DNA of 64,000 nucleotides, from assembly GCA_001695595.3 (NCBI GenBank), contig MBPM02000105.1:145756-209755 (forward strand), read 5' to 3'. Of this stretch, positions 10,301 to 19,900 are shown in pieces (positions within the stretch are counted from its first letter, which is position 1; each line of letters begins with the position of its first letter). Origin of the DNA: Plasmopara viticola (lineage: Eukaryota > Oomycota > Peronosporomycetes > Peronosporales > Peronosporaceae). The position numbers were made by a program, and so were the translations under genes. The notes under the pieces were generated by a model, which worked only from the letters and a program-made list of their open reading frames with translations, was not told the DNA's origin and did not search any database.

Positions 10301-11525
10301 GCTTTACGGATTGAAACAGTCACCTCGTATGTGGAATCAGACGATTGACAAGTTCATGATTATGCTGGGATTCAAGAAGTGCGAAGCCGATCATTGTGTG
10401 TACGTGAAGCGAGATGACCAGCACATGATTTTTGTGGCTCTTTACGTTGATGATTTGGTTCTCGCGAGCAGTGACGACAGGATGCTCAAGTCAACTAAGC
10501 AAGCATTAAGCGAGCGTTTCGACATGACTGACTTAGGTGATCTCAAGTATTTTCTGGGTATTGAAATTGACCAGGATCGTTCTGCTGGTATTGTGGCAAT
10601 GCGTCAGACCAAGTTCGCCAAAGACATTTTGACGAAGTTCGGCATGGTGAACAGCAACCCGGTCAAGACACCCCAAGAACCTGGCCTCAAGCTGACGAAG
10701 ACAATGTGCGAGGGCGGCTGCCAGCACAGTACAACGATGGCAAATGTTCCGTACCGAAATGCGGTTGGGTGCCTCATGTATCTCATGGTCGGGACGCGGC
10801 CGGACCTCGCCGCTGCAGTGGGAGTTCTTTCTCAATTTGCTGCTGATCCATGCCCTACGCATTGGCAAGCTCTCAAGCGCGTGTTTCGGTACATTCAAGG
10901 CACGACTACACATGGAATCAAGTTCGACAAATTAAGCAAGGATAAGCTGCAAGGTTTTTCTGACGCAGACTGGGCTGGCGATGCTGATACTCGACGAAGT
11001 ACAAGTGGTTACGCTTTTACAATGAATTCAGGGTGCATCAGCTGGAGAAGCAAGAAACAAAGGACGGTTGCGCTCTCGTCAACGGAGGCAGAGTACATGG
11101 CGCTGACAGAAGCTGTTCAAGAGGCGATTTGGCTTAAAGCATTCCTATGCGAGCTTGGTGAAATGAAGAGCAACGAGCCTGTCAAGATTTACGAAGACAA
11201 CCAAGGCTCGATTGCGCTTGCCAAGAACCCCGAGTTCCACAAGCGTACCAAGCACATCGACATTCGCTATCACTTTGTTCGGGAGAAGGTTGAAGATGGT
11301 CAAGTGGTCCTGCAATACTGTTCGACTAAAGACATGAAGGCGGACATGATGACCAAGCCAATCCCAGCAGTGCAGTTTGAGTTTCTTCGCAACATGCTTG
11401 GGATACAAGGTTCAAGGACTGCCGAGTCGAGTGGGAGTGTTGACAAGAATGCCCCTCGACAAGATACTGGTGTTGTCGAAGATGCCGTGAAAGTAACGCC
11501 TCGACCAGCGACTTCTTACCGGTAA
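7359..11525 (+). CDS. gag-pol: A1 Gag-Pol polyprotein, intact (1388 aa)
   Basis: Single open frame for virus-like particle, protease, integrase, RT and RNase H in the order typical of Ty1/copia. Gag starts MSPSPADS and includes NKFDGTNFHTWKFKMQM (about 25-45, the UBN2-type gag region). The zinc knuckle CX2CX4HX4C has Cys247, Cys250, His255 and Cys260. Protease has DSG at Asp306. The GAG-pre-integrase HHCC region is around 435-485. Integrase has Asp510, Asp573 and Glu609, with 35 residues between the last two. RT has Asp944 (DVKTAF) and Y1029-V-D-D. RNase H has Asp1202, Glu1245 and Asp1280. I chose the ATG in the primer site because the frame is open from there and the alternative Met lies about 20 codons in. 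There is no gag/pol stop or frameshift, so product ratio must be set some other way. The last ~29 codons lie inside the 3' LTR. Confidence 0.95.
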   Translation: MSPSPADSASPFSDSAFATMDASMPSRINKFDGTNFHTWKFKMQMVLEERDLWEVASGEIKLEHCTNAMDQSTYKRKSRKALAIICLAMEDSQLPLVRSSSGAHDAWSRLEGHFEKKSLANKLFLRRRFFTAKMEEGEDVLAHINKMKTLAEQLDAVGAPVSEDDLVITLLASLSESFAFLITALESRADSLSWELVTSRLLHEDMKRKEHDGGADGAVHGQVQAFVSADNGRRKGRQVSIKPTSTCHYCGEQGHWIAKCPARIRENGERQRTQRANVAQSEDYSGEFLFSVGGSTTKSSSVWLVDSGATQHMTYSREYMKNYKTISPMDVHLADDGVVQAVGTGDIVMSMATPRGLKKGVLTTVWHIPKLSRNLFSVGRFTKDVGPVTFERDGCFAEAKGVRWKLGVREGKGLFRLCMTPVNVDAANATSSSGCHGDTTSYLWHLRLGHIGYGGLDAIVKKKYGIGINLKTATQWETCEGCALGKQTRVSFMNSSPSRAKHVLETIHSDVCGPMQSPTFKGKRYFVTFVDEKSHFCVVFLLRNKSEVFDKFAEFVALAENQTCRRVKTLRCDNGGEYVNGAMAKFCAERGIVQKLTPPYTPQLNGVAERMNRTLVECARCMLEHANLPKSYWGEAVMTATFLRNRCPTRAIKSDMSPHQIWTGKKPLLANLKVFGCHAYVQVPKEKRTKFDARSVRCRFLGYSDHEKAYRFEEIVSGRVLVSRDAQFIEDVFDSGRRSYDSNEVIIQDDASDCSAGSNGTDCEQDEVSAPDVEVEPGSKRIQRSRSLEKVADSPRPKRQSRPQMSLDEMSAVAHGDGDFEAAFVVDSVGEVPTTYKSAMESSNAAKWKEACDSEIDSLRKNKTWSLVPLPQGRKAIGCRWVFRVKENQAGGIERFKARLVAKGFSQKHGIDYDETFAPVAKFTSIRILLSLTAKYGLKVHQMDVKTAFLNGSLDEDIYMAQPQGYEDERQPDHVCQLKRSLYGLKQSPRMWNQTIDKFMIMLGFKKCEADHCVYVKRDDQHMIFVALYVDDLVLASSDDRMLKSTKQALSERFDMTDLGDLKYFLGIEIDQDRSAGIVAMRQTKFAKDILTKFGMVNSNPVKTPQEPGLKLTKTMCEGGCQHSTTMANVPYRNAVGCLMYLMVGTRPDLAAAVGVLSQFAADPCPTHWQALKRVFRYIQGTTTHGIKFDKLSKDKLQGFSDADWAGDADTRRSTSGYAFTMNSGCISWRSKKQRTVALSSTEAEYMALTEAVQEAIWLKAFLCELGEMKSNEPVKIYEDNQGSIALAKNPEFHKRTKHIDIRYHFVREKVEDGQVVLQYCSTKDMKADMMTKPIPAVQFEFLRNMLGIQGSRTAESSGSVDKNAPRQDTGVVEDAVKVTPRPATSYR
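11424..11437 (+). other. A1 polypurine tract
   Basis: gagtcgagtgggag immediately before the 3' LTR, the expected plus-strand primer. The same sequence precedes the 3' LTRs of A0, H1 and F1, and is inverted in J1 (44600-44613). It is unusual in lying inside the coding sequence, where it encodes part of an ESSGS motif. Confidence 0.8.
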
Positions 11526-11749
11526 GTACCGGTATCTGCAATCAGTTGATGACTGACTTAGGGAGCGGGTTCAAGATGGGCAAAAGATCGGTTTTATGAT
11601 GGGAAGATGATTGCGCCCGGATGGTGAGTCATTCTGATTGGCTTAGATAAATCATTGGCTTAGAGGTAGCATGTAGTTGTGAACTAAGGACCATTAAATA
11701 TATTTACTTTGCATTTTGCCAACTAGTGCTCACTTCGACCTTTTCAATA
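11438..11749 (+). repeat. A1 3' LTR
   Basis: 312 bp, matching the 5' LTR with one difference seen. The gag-pol stop TAA (11523-11525) lies 86-88 bp inside it. The right-hand ctggg copy follows at 11750. Confidence 0.95.
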
Positions 11750-12608
11750 CTGGGCATCGAGTTGGTGGGTGAGCCCAACGGCGGTGTTATCATGTGCCAG
11801 TGACGCTACATCAATGACATTCTCAAGCGTTTTGGGATGAATGACTGTAAGGCCACTGTCAGCCCGGTCGACTTGAGCACTCAACTGTTGCCAAGCAAGA
11901 GTGCAACCAAGGTGGATGCTCCATTTCGAGAAGCAGTGGGTGCTTTGATGCACTTGATGACAGCGACGCGCCCGGATATTGCATACGCCGTGGGCTATGT
12001 GTCGCGGTTCATGGAGAACCCGCAACAAGAACATTGGACTGCCGTCAAGCGTATTTTCCGCTACCTTCAAGGCACCAAGTCGCACGGACTACGCTATCAA
12101 CCAAGCGGCGAAACCGACTTCCGAGGTAACTCCGACGCGGATTGGGCTGGTGACCACGCGGATCGCAAGTCAACGTCGGGCTACGTTTTTATGGTGCTTG
12201 GTGCACCCATCAGCTGGGAAAGCAAGAAACAAGCAAGTGTGTCGCTGTCAACGAGCGAAGCCGAATACATCGCGCTGAGTCTGGCCATCCAAGAAGGCAA
12301 GTAAATTCATCGTCTACTATGCGAGAATATGATGACGGCCAACGATGCAGGTCCGGAACTCGTCATTCTCGAGGACAATCAATCATGCATCAAGATGACC
12401 AAGAACCCGGTGAACCATGGTCGCGCAAAACACATCGACATAAAGTACCATCATATCCGTGATGAGGTCAAGCGCGGAGAAGTCAAGCTCAAGTACTGTG
12501 AGACGACGATCATGCTGGCGGACATTATGATCAAGGGACTATCAGGGCCACGCCACAAGGACTTAACGGTGGCTCTCGGCATTCATGGAAGTTCGCATTG
12601 AGGGGGCG

Positions 12609-12883
12609 TATTGAGGGTTACCGGTACAATCCGAACTTAAAGGGTGAGTTCTTACGGATAGGTTTTACGGTAATTACCTTAGATATGATTAGACGAGTAG
12701 GTTGATTGGAAGACCCACATGATTTATATGTGTACACATATACATCAGGCAGTAGGAATAAGCTCCGATAAATCAATCACTTTCGAATCTCCCATCTACA
12801 ACTTAAGTGTCTTCTTGGTCAATCGATCAAGAACTCCCTTCGCCTCGCCTTTTTCAAGCCTCACTCCGTCGCCACTTCCAACA
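12609..12883 (+). repeat. C1 3' LTR
   Basis: 275 bp, about four differences from the 5' copy (for example in the ctacagctcaag / ctacaacttaag stretch). The target copy gaggt follows at 12884. Confidence 0.9.
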
Positions 12884-12967
12884 GAGGTCTCGCAATGTTC
12901 AAGCTTGACTTCACCTCACTTTACCTCGTCACGAATGTGATGATACTCGGTTCAATGTGCTTGGCTC

Positions 12968-13270
12968 TGTTGTCGAAGATGCTGGTGATGATACGCCTCG
13001 ACCAGCGACTACATATCGGTAAGTATTGGTATCTGCAATCAGTTGATGACTGACTGAGGGAGCGGGTTCAAGATGGGCAAAAGATCGGTTTCGGGATGGG
13101 AAGATGATTGCGCCCGGATGGGAAGATGATTGCGCCCGGATGGTGAAGAGTTCTGATTGGCTTAGATAAATCATTGGCTTAGAGGTAGCATGTAGTTGTG
13201 AACTAAGGACCTTTTTAAATATATTCACTTTGCATTTTGCCAACTAGTGCTCACTTCGACCTTTTCAACA
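12968..13270 (+). repeat. J2 5' LTR
   Basis: 303 bp. It has two copies of the 22-bp gattgcgcccgg repeat (J1 has one), which accounts for most of the length difference from J1. The family start TGTTGTCGAAG lacks the extra ~33 bp found at the start of A LTRs. Confidence 0.85.
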
Positions 13271-13325
13271 GGTTATGAGCCCAAGCCCCGCTGACTCTGC
13301 CTCCCCCTTCTCTGACTCTGCCTTC
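12968..13325 (+). mobile_element. J2: 5' end of a J-type clade-1 element (LTR plus gag start)
   Basis: The LTR at 12968-13270 starts TGTTGTCGAAGATGCTGG like the J1 LTR and ends TTTTCAACA. The primer site (13271-13282) and 17 gag codons (MSPSPADSASPFSDSAF) follow, then the D1 LTR interrupts after ccttc (13321-13325). On the left it is inserted in E0. The rest of J2 should lie to the right of the D elements, outside the window, starting with a second ccttc. Confidence 0.82.
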
Positions 13326-13647
13326 TGTTGGAATTTTGAAGTGGAGGGGTGGAGGAGCGAAGCTTGCGGTGAGCGAAGAGCGAAGAAGGCACTTGCGGTG
13401 TTGAATGAAGATTCGAAAGTGACTTTATTAATTTGGTCCTTAGTTCACAACTCCTTGCTACATCTAAGCCATTCATTTATCTAAGCCAATCAGAAGAACT
13501 TACCATCCGGGCGCAATCATCTTGAGTGCGCCTGTCCATGTGTCTATTCATGACGTCATCGTTGTTTGCTTGAAACGTCGGACAGCCGCTCGTATTGGAC
13601 AGCCTTGGAAACCGGAATAAAACTGAGGGAACCGGTTACCTTTAATA
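13326..13647 (-). repeat. D1 3' LTR
   Basis: 322 bp; on the minus strand TATTAAAGGT to ATTCCAACA. It has one gattgcgcccgg copy, the gctcgtattg arm that pairs with caatacgagc in the adjacent coding end, and an initiator-like tcactttcgaatcttc. The adjoining tract is cccccctc. Confidence 0.88.
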
Positions 13648-13654
13648 CCCCCCC

Positions 13655-14951
13655 TCAATACGAGCACGCGTGAATTCCGAGAGCCCTCATCATGTCGGCA
13701 TGGCGTGGTCCTGGAAGTGCCTTCGTCATGATGTCTGCCAACATGACGGCTGTCTCGCAGTACTCCAGCTTGACTTCACCGCGTTTGACTTCATCGCGGA
13801 TGTGATGGTACTTGATGTCGATGTGCTTGGCACGTCCATGGTTTACTGGATTCTTCGTCATCTTGATGCATGACTGATTGTCTTCGAATATCTTGAATTC
13901 CGGCGTCGTCTCATTAGCAGCCGTCAGAATCTCGTACAGAAGATGATGGATCCACTTGCCTTCTTGTATAGCTAGACTCAAAGCGATGTACTCCGCTTCG
14001 CTGGTAGAAAGCGATACGCTTGATTGCTTCTTGCTTCCCCAACTGATGGGTGCTCCCATCAATATGAATGCGTAGCCTGAAGTCGACTTGCGGTCGGAGT
14101 GGTCGCCTGCCCAGTCTGCGTCCGAGTATGCGCGAAAGTCAACCTTGCTCCCGGGCCTAAAACAGAGTCCATGTGACTTGGTTCCTTGTAGGTGGCGAAG
14201 AATTCTCTTGACTGCAGTCCAATGCTCATCTTGAGGGTTTTCCATAAACCGCGACGCATATCCGACGGCAAAAGCGATGTCAGGGCGAGCCGCTATCATT
14301 AGATGCATCAGTGCATCGACTGCTTCGCGAAACGGAACATTTGTTGCTGTCGACTTGTCACTTGGAAAAAGTCGAGTACTTGGGTCCGCCGGGCTCACAA
14401 CGGGCTTGCTGTCGTGCATGCCGAAGCGCTTGAGAATGTCTTCAATGTAGCGTCGCTGGCACACTGTTACACTTCCGTCAGGGTTCTTTACCAGTTCCAT
14501 ACCCAGGACGAAGACGCATTCACCGCTGTCCGTCATCTCAAAGCGCATCTTCAAGTCATTCTTGGTACGCGCGATAAGGTCGGTCGAGCTTCCTATGACG
14601 AGTACATCGTCGACGTAAACCAGAAGCAGTACGCAGTGGACACCCACAATCTAAATGTATAGACTGGGATCATAGGCTGAAACTTGAAAGCCGATGGAGC
14701 ACACGAATCCGTCGAAGGTCTCGTTCCAAACTCGCGAGGCTTGCTTGAGTCCATAAATCGCCTTAATCAGCTCGAGACAGTCGCAATTGTCATCGAGCTC
14801 AACCCCTTCCGGCGTCGCGCAAAACACTTGCTCCTTCATGACGCCGTACAAGAATGCTGTCACCACATCCAGTTGGTCAAGAGGCCAGTCGAAGTACCTG
14901 GCGATCGCTATGACCATTCGCAAGGTCACAAACTTGATAACAGGCGAAAAC
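13655..14951 (-). pseudogene. D1 copia pol remnant (RT C-terminal part and RNase H)
   Basis: On the minus strand it reads [16 protein letters not shown], then a stop in LYI* near 14651, then [51 protein letters not shown] and the ACSY end. The RT aspartates and RNase H residues are kept, so only the stop and the truncation inactivate what is present. Gag, protease, integrase and the start of RT are missing here. Confidence 0.85.
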
Positions 14952-15264
14952 TGTTGACAAGAATGCGCCTCGACAAGATACTGGTGTTGTCGAAGATGCC
15001 GTGAAAGAAACGCCTCGACCAGCGACTTCATACCGGTAAGTACCGGTATCTGCAAACAGTTGATGACTGACTTAGGGAGCGGGTTCAAGTTGGGCAAAAG
15101 ATCGGTTTTCGTGATGGGAAGATGATTACGCCCGGATGGTGAGTCATTCTGATTGGCTTAGATGAATCATTGGCTTAGAGGTAGCATGTAGTTGCGAACT
15201 AAGGACCATTAAATATATTTACTTTGCATTTTGTCAACTAGTGCTCACTTCGACCTTTTCAACA
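14952..15264 (+). repeat. Isolated A-type LTR with no matching target duplication
   Basis: 313 bp, TGTTGACAAG to TTTTCAACA, plus strand. It has no primer site on its right and no polypurine tract on its left. The left flank is D1 RT (aaaac) and the right flank is A2 RT read in the opposite direction (gaact), so the flanks neither match each other nor join into one element. I infer the product of recombination between LTRs of two different A insertions, with loss of the DNA between them. A misassembly is the alternative. Confidence 0.8.
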
Positions 15265-16681
15265 GAACTTGGTCTGACGCATTGCCACAATACCAGCAGA
15301 ACGATCCTGTTCGATTTCGATGCCCAGAAAATACTTGAGATCACCTAAGTCAGTCATTTCGAAACGCTCGCTTAATGCTTGCTTAGTTGACTTGAGCATC
15401 CTGTCGTCACTGCTCGCGAGAACCAAATCATCAACGTAAAGAGCCACAAAAATCATGTGCTGGTCATCTCGCTTCACGTACACACAATGATCGGCTTCGC
15501 ACTTCTTGAATCCCAGCATAATCATGAACTTGTCAATCGTCTGACTCCACATACGAGGGGACTGTTTCAGTCCGTAAAGCGACCGCTTGAGCTGACAAAC
15601 ATGATCTGGCTGGCGTTCGTCCTCGTAACCTTGTGGCTGAACCATGTAAATGTCTTCATCGAGAGACCCATTCAAGAAGGCTGTCTTGACATCCATCTGG
15701 TGCACTTTAAGTCCGTACTTGGCTGTCAAACTGAGGAGAATCCGTATTGAAGTAAACTTGGCCACCGGTGCAAATGTTTCATCATAGTCGATACCGTGCT
15801 TTTGCGAAAATTCTTTGGCGACAAGTCGAGCCTTGAATCGCTCGATCCCTCCTGCTTGATTCTCCTTGACTCGAAACATCCATCGACAGCCAATAGCTTT
15901 TCGTCCTTGAGGCAACGGCACCAACGACCACGTCTTGTTTTTGCGGAGGGAGTCGATTTCCGAGTCGCATGCCTCTTTCCACTTGGCCGCGTTGCTAGAT
16001 TCCATTGCCAACTTGTACGTAGTTGGCACTTCTCCCACTGAATCTACAACAAAGGCCGCTTCAAAATCGCCATCCCCGTGAGCCACTGCTGACATCTCGT
16101 CCAGTGACATCTGTGGTCGGCTTTGGCGCTTGGGCCTTGGGGAGTCTGCAACCTTCTCTAGCGATCGCGACCGCTGAATACGCTTGCTTCCTGGTTCGAC
16201 CTCCACATCCGAAGCCGAAACTTCTTCTTGCTCGCAGTCAGTCCCATTAAATCCTGCCGAACAATCGCTTGCATCATCTTGAATAATCACTTCATTGCTG
16301 TCATAACTTCGTCTCCCACTGTCGAAGACATCCTCCATGAACTGTGCGTCGCGGCTCACAAGTACTCGACCACTCACAATTTCTTCAAAGCGGTACGCTT
16401 TTTCGTGATCCGAGTAACCAAGAAATCGGCACCGCACCGATCGAGCATCAAACTTGATCCGATTTTCCTTCGGCACTTGAACGTACGCATGGCAACCAAA
16501 AACCTTAAGGTTTGCCAGAAGCGGTTTCTTGCCGGTCCGAATTTGATGAGGTGACATGTCGGACTTGATAGCGCGCGTTGGGCACCGATTCCGTAGGAAA
16601 GTGGCGGTCATGACGGCTTCACCCCAGTAAGACTTCGGCAAGTTGGCGTGCTCTAGCATACAGCGAGCACATTCCACAAGC

Positions 16682-16940
16682 TGTTGAATGAGCTGAAGGA
16701 GACGAAGGAAAGAAGCGAAGAGTCTACGCGGAGGAGGACCGGAGCGAAGACACTTAAGCAGGAGAAGGAATATTTGGAAGTGATTGATTTATTGGGGCTT
16801 ACACTTCTATTTCTCGTAACCACTCATTCTACATAACGTAATTACCTTAGACCGTAAAAAGTAAAAACTATGTTGAACCGCGGTTCGGATTGAACCGGGT
16901 TTGGGTTGTGTACATTACCTGAAACCCATAACCCTCAATA
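16682..16940 (-). repeat. B2 3' LTR
   Basis: 259 bp, minus strand TATTGAGGGT to CATTCAACA. B LTRs lack the gattgcgcccgg core. They carry the dyad gaaccgcggttc, a taattacgttatg stretch and the initiator-like tcacttccaaatattcc. Confidence 0.9.
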
Positions 16941-16947
16941 CGCCCCC

Positions 16948-19900
16948 TCAATGCGAACACGCATGTATGCCAAGCTCTTGCATCAAGTCTTTGTGGCGCG
17001 GTCCTGGTAGCCCCTTCGTCATGATGTCCGCCAGCATGATCGCAGTCTCGCAGTACTCCAACTTCACTTCACCGCGCTTGACCTCATCACGAATGTGGTG
17101 ATACTTGATGTCGATGTGCTTGGCCCGACCATGATGTACCGGATTCTTCGTCATCTTGATACACGACTGGTTGTCTTCCATGATTTTTAGCTCGGGCTCC
17201 GACTTGTCCATCGCTGCAGCTAGAATCTCGCAGAGTAGACGATGCACCCATTTGCCTTCTTGAATCGCAAGACTTAGCGCGATGTACTCCGCTTCGCTCG
17301 TAGACAACGAAACACTTGACTGCTTCTTGCTTCCCCAGCTTACAGGAGCACCCATCAGCATAAACACATAGCCCGAAGTCGACTTGCGGTCAGCATGATC
17401 TCCAGCCCAGTCCGCGTCGGAATATCCACGAAAGTCCAACTTGTTGCCAGGCTTGAAGCAAAGACCGTGCGACTTGGTTCCTTGCAGATAGCGTAGAATG
17501 CGCTTAACTGCAATCCAATACTCGGCTTGTGGGTTCTCCATGAAGCGCGAAACGTAGCCAACAGCAAAGGCAATGTCTGGACGTGTCGCGGTTGCCAAGT
17601 GCATGAGAGCACCCACTGCTTCACGAAATGGAGCATTAACTCTGGATGTTGCGTTGCTCGAAACAAGTCGGAAACTTACGTCCGTTGGACTTATCACAGC
17701 CTTACAGTCATTCATACTAAAACGCTCGAGAATATCATCCACGTAACGTCGCTGGCACAGAGTCAAACTGCCGTCAGCGTTGTCCACCAGCTCGATGCCC
17801 AGAACAAACGCACACTTGCCGCTGTCCGTCATTTCAAAGCGCGTCTTTAGGTCCCTTTTGATCTGCGCAATAAGTTCACTTGAGCTGCCGGTAATCAGCA
17901 CATCATCGACGTACACCAGCAAAAATACACGCTTGCCGTCTGTAACTTTGATGTAGAGGCATGGGTCGGATTGGGATACTTGGAAACCGATCGAACATAC
18001 AAACTCGTCGAACGTCTCGTTCCATACGCGCGAAGCTTGTTTCAGACCGTAAATCGCCTTCATCAACCTCAAACAATTGTGGTCACCGTCGAGCTCCATT
18101 CCTTCGGGCACCACACAATACACGACTTCTTTCATCACGCCGTACAGAAACGCTGTCACCACATCAAGTTGATCTAGAGGCCACCCAAAGAACTTGGTCA
18201 AGCTGATCACCATTCGCAATGTCACATACTTGATAACAGGCGAGAACGTTTCCGTGTAATCGATGCCGTATTTTGGCTTGAATCCTTTAGCCACGAGACG
18301 CGCCTTGTACTTCTCGATGGATCCGTCGGCCTTGCGCTTAATCTTGAACACCCACTTGGTTCCAATGGCTTGCTGTCCGGTGGGCAGTTTAGCTGGTCGA
18401 CCACGAAGGTGCAACGAGTCCAGTTCTGCATGGATCGCCTTGCGCCAGTGAACTTGGTCAGGCCCGCTAACAGCATCTTGAAATGTCATTGGTTCTGACA
18501 GATCGCCGGCTTCGACCGCGTTTGCACTTGCTCGCCAAAAGACAGGAGGGGTGGAGTCATCACCCGATGTGGCTTTCTCTTCTTCATCCGCGGGAAAACG
18601 TGATGTCCGCTCGACTGATCTACGCTTGGCTCGACGTTCGTTTGATCTTTCAGGAGCACTTCCTTCTTCAAGTCCAGCTCCGTGATATTCATGATTGGTG
18701 CTTGTCGAGTTGCGATCAGTATTCGTCACACCTGTACGCTCCTTGCGCTTTCCCCGCCAACTTGAAGGTCATTTGGTGAGCTGCATCCAGATCATTAATG
18801 CTTAGCGAGTCGAGGTCGAAATCGTCGTCGTCATCTTCATGGTCACCATACTCTTATCCAAGATGCCGAAACTTGATTCGTCGAAAACGACATCACGAGT
18901 GATCACCACTTGTCCAGCCTCAACATCAAACACCCTATAAGCCTTGGACACCTCTTCATAACTCACGAAGATCCCTGCACGAGCCTTGGGGTCCCACTTG
19001 AGCCGCTTTTCTTTTGGAGTGAGAACGTAAGTCCGGCACCCAAAAACACGCATATGTTTCACGCTTGGCTTGAACTTGTGCACAATCTCAAAAGGAGTCT
19101 TGTCGTTGATCTTGGGCGACGGAAGGCGATTCTTGATGTAGATGGCCACCATAGCAGCTTCACCCCAAAAACACTTGTCCAACTTGGCCTGGTGCAATAT
19201 GCTGCGGCCGATTGTGACAATAGTCCGGATGGCGCGCTCTGCTGTGCCGTTGGTCTGATGTGCATATGGCACCGTGGTTTGCTGCTCGATGCCTTCATCC
19301 TCGTAGAAAACTTGAAGCGAGCTAGTTGCAAACTCGCGGACTCCGTCGTGTCGTACAAACTTGACCTTCTTGCCGAACTGTGTCTGCACCATTAAGATGT
19401 ACTTTTTGACACAGTCTTCGCTCTCAGACTTGGCACGCAGGCAGAAACCCTTCATGCACCTGCTAGCTTCATCCACGATCAGCAAGAGATACTTGCTCCC
19501 TCCGAGAGAATTAATTTCCATGGGCCCACAGATGTCGAAGTGGAGCAGCTCAAAGATGTCATAGTTGCGCTTGTCCCGGTTGCTTGGAAATGGTTTTTGA
19601 ACCATCTTTCCTTGCTGACACCCTCGGCATGCACTTGATCCACTTGTCATAATAGGCACGTTTGCATCCTTGATCATATTGGTGGTAACCACCATCTTGC
19701 GAAGCACGTCGACTGGAACATGGCCCATCCGTGCATGCAAGTCGGCACCACTGTTTCCACGTGTAGTCGCATTTACCGAGCGCTGTGCCGTGCGAAGCCA
19801 ATACAGTCCATCCACGAGATCTGCTGTGGCCACCACTTGTTGCGAGGATTTCCGCGCAATGTGCATGTGTGCGCCATCAAACACAACTCTAAACTTGCAA

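Larger units (their letters stand above)
7043..11749 (+). mobile_element. A1: intact, very young clade-1 copia element
   Basis: Complete 4707-bp element with two 312-bp LTRs, the target duplication ctggg (7038-7042, 11750-11754) inside the C1 RT, primer site, uninterrupted gag-pol and polypurine tract. I see only one difference between the LTRs (gcgcct against gcccct near the start), which indicates a very recent insertion. Everything an autonomous copia element needs is present. Its parts closely match A0 and A2, so it is the best reference for the A family. Confidence 0.95.
3837..12601 (+). pseudogene. C1 gag-pol, one frame with five in-frame stops, split by A1
   Basis: The frame starts at the ATG inside the primer site (MSPSAMSS). 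It encodes gag, the knuckle [14 protein letters not shown], protease [13 protein letters not shown]-pre-integrase, integrase (second Asp in FVRHDGAR, Glu in GTAERAIR), RT ([20 protein letters not shown]) and RNase H. It stays in one frame across both halves once A1 and the duplicated ctggg are removed, but has stops at 4887 (TAA), 5526 (TAA), 6975 (TAG), 11801 (TGA) and 12302 (TAA). No frameshift was found, which sets it apart from the other broken copies here. A1 interrupts it after FVLG in RT. The natural stop is just before the polypurine tract at about 12601. Confidence 0.88.
3558..12883 (+). mobile_element. C1: full-length clade-2 copia element with A1 nested inside
   Basis: Two 275-bp LTRs (3558-3832 and 12609-12883) flank one gag-pol frame. 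The insertion site is duplicated as gaggt (3553-3557, 12884-12888) in E0. The primer site is ggttatgagccc at 3833-3844. The polypurine tract gagggggcg precedes the 3' LTR. Without A1 and its duplicated ctggg, C1 is about 4.6 kb. I count about four differences between its LTRs, so it is a fairly recent insertion, although its gene is inactivated by stops. Confidence 0.92.
3112..12967 (-). mobile_element. E0: clade-2 copia fragment split by C1
   Basis: E0 consists of its 3' LTR (3112-3451), the 3' end of pol at 3452-3557, and a continuation at 12889-12967 after the C1 insertion. The two halves join exactly across the duplicated gaggt (3553-3557 and 12884-12888). On the right it is cut by the J2 LTR at 12968. 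The rest of E0, if it survives, would lie beyond J2 and everything nested in J2, outside the window. Confidence 0.8.
3452..12967 (-). pseudogene. E0 pol C-terminus, in two pieces (3452-3557, 12889-12967)
   Basis: On the minus strand the two pieces encode a decayed version of the RNase H tail seen intact in G3 ([25 protein letters not shown], then [21 protein letters not shown], ending in ACSY and a stop). Only about 60 codons are present. C1 interrupts it near the MLADI motif. The coordinates span C1, which is not part of this gene. Confidence 0.7.
13326..14951 (-). mobile_element. D1: 3' part of a D-family (clade 2) element
   Basis: On the minus strand: RT from the FSPVIKFVTLRM motif (14951) to the RNase H end, polypurine tract, then the 3' LTR (13647 to 13326). 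It is cut on the right by an A-type LTR at 14952. It closely matches D3 at 61434-62690. It may be the missing 3' part of the element whose 5' part is D2 (59597-61433). Confidence 0.82.

Noticed and set aside
14952..15264. Simple solo LTR from recombination within one element
   Set aside because: A simple solo LTR would keep matching 5-bp flanks; here they are aaaac and gaact, and the flanks are different elements in incompatible positions.
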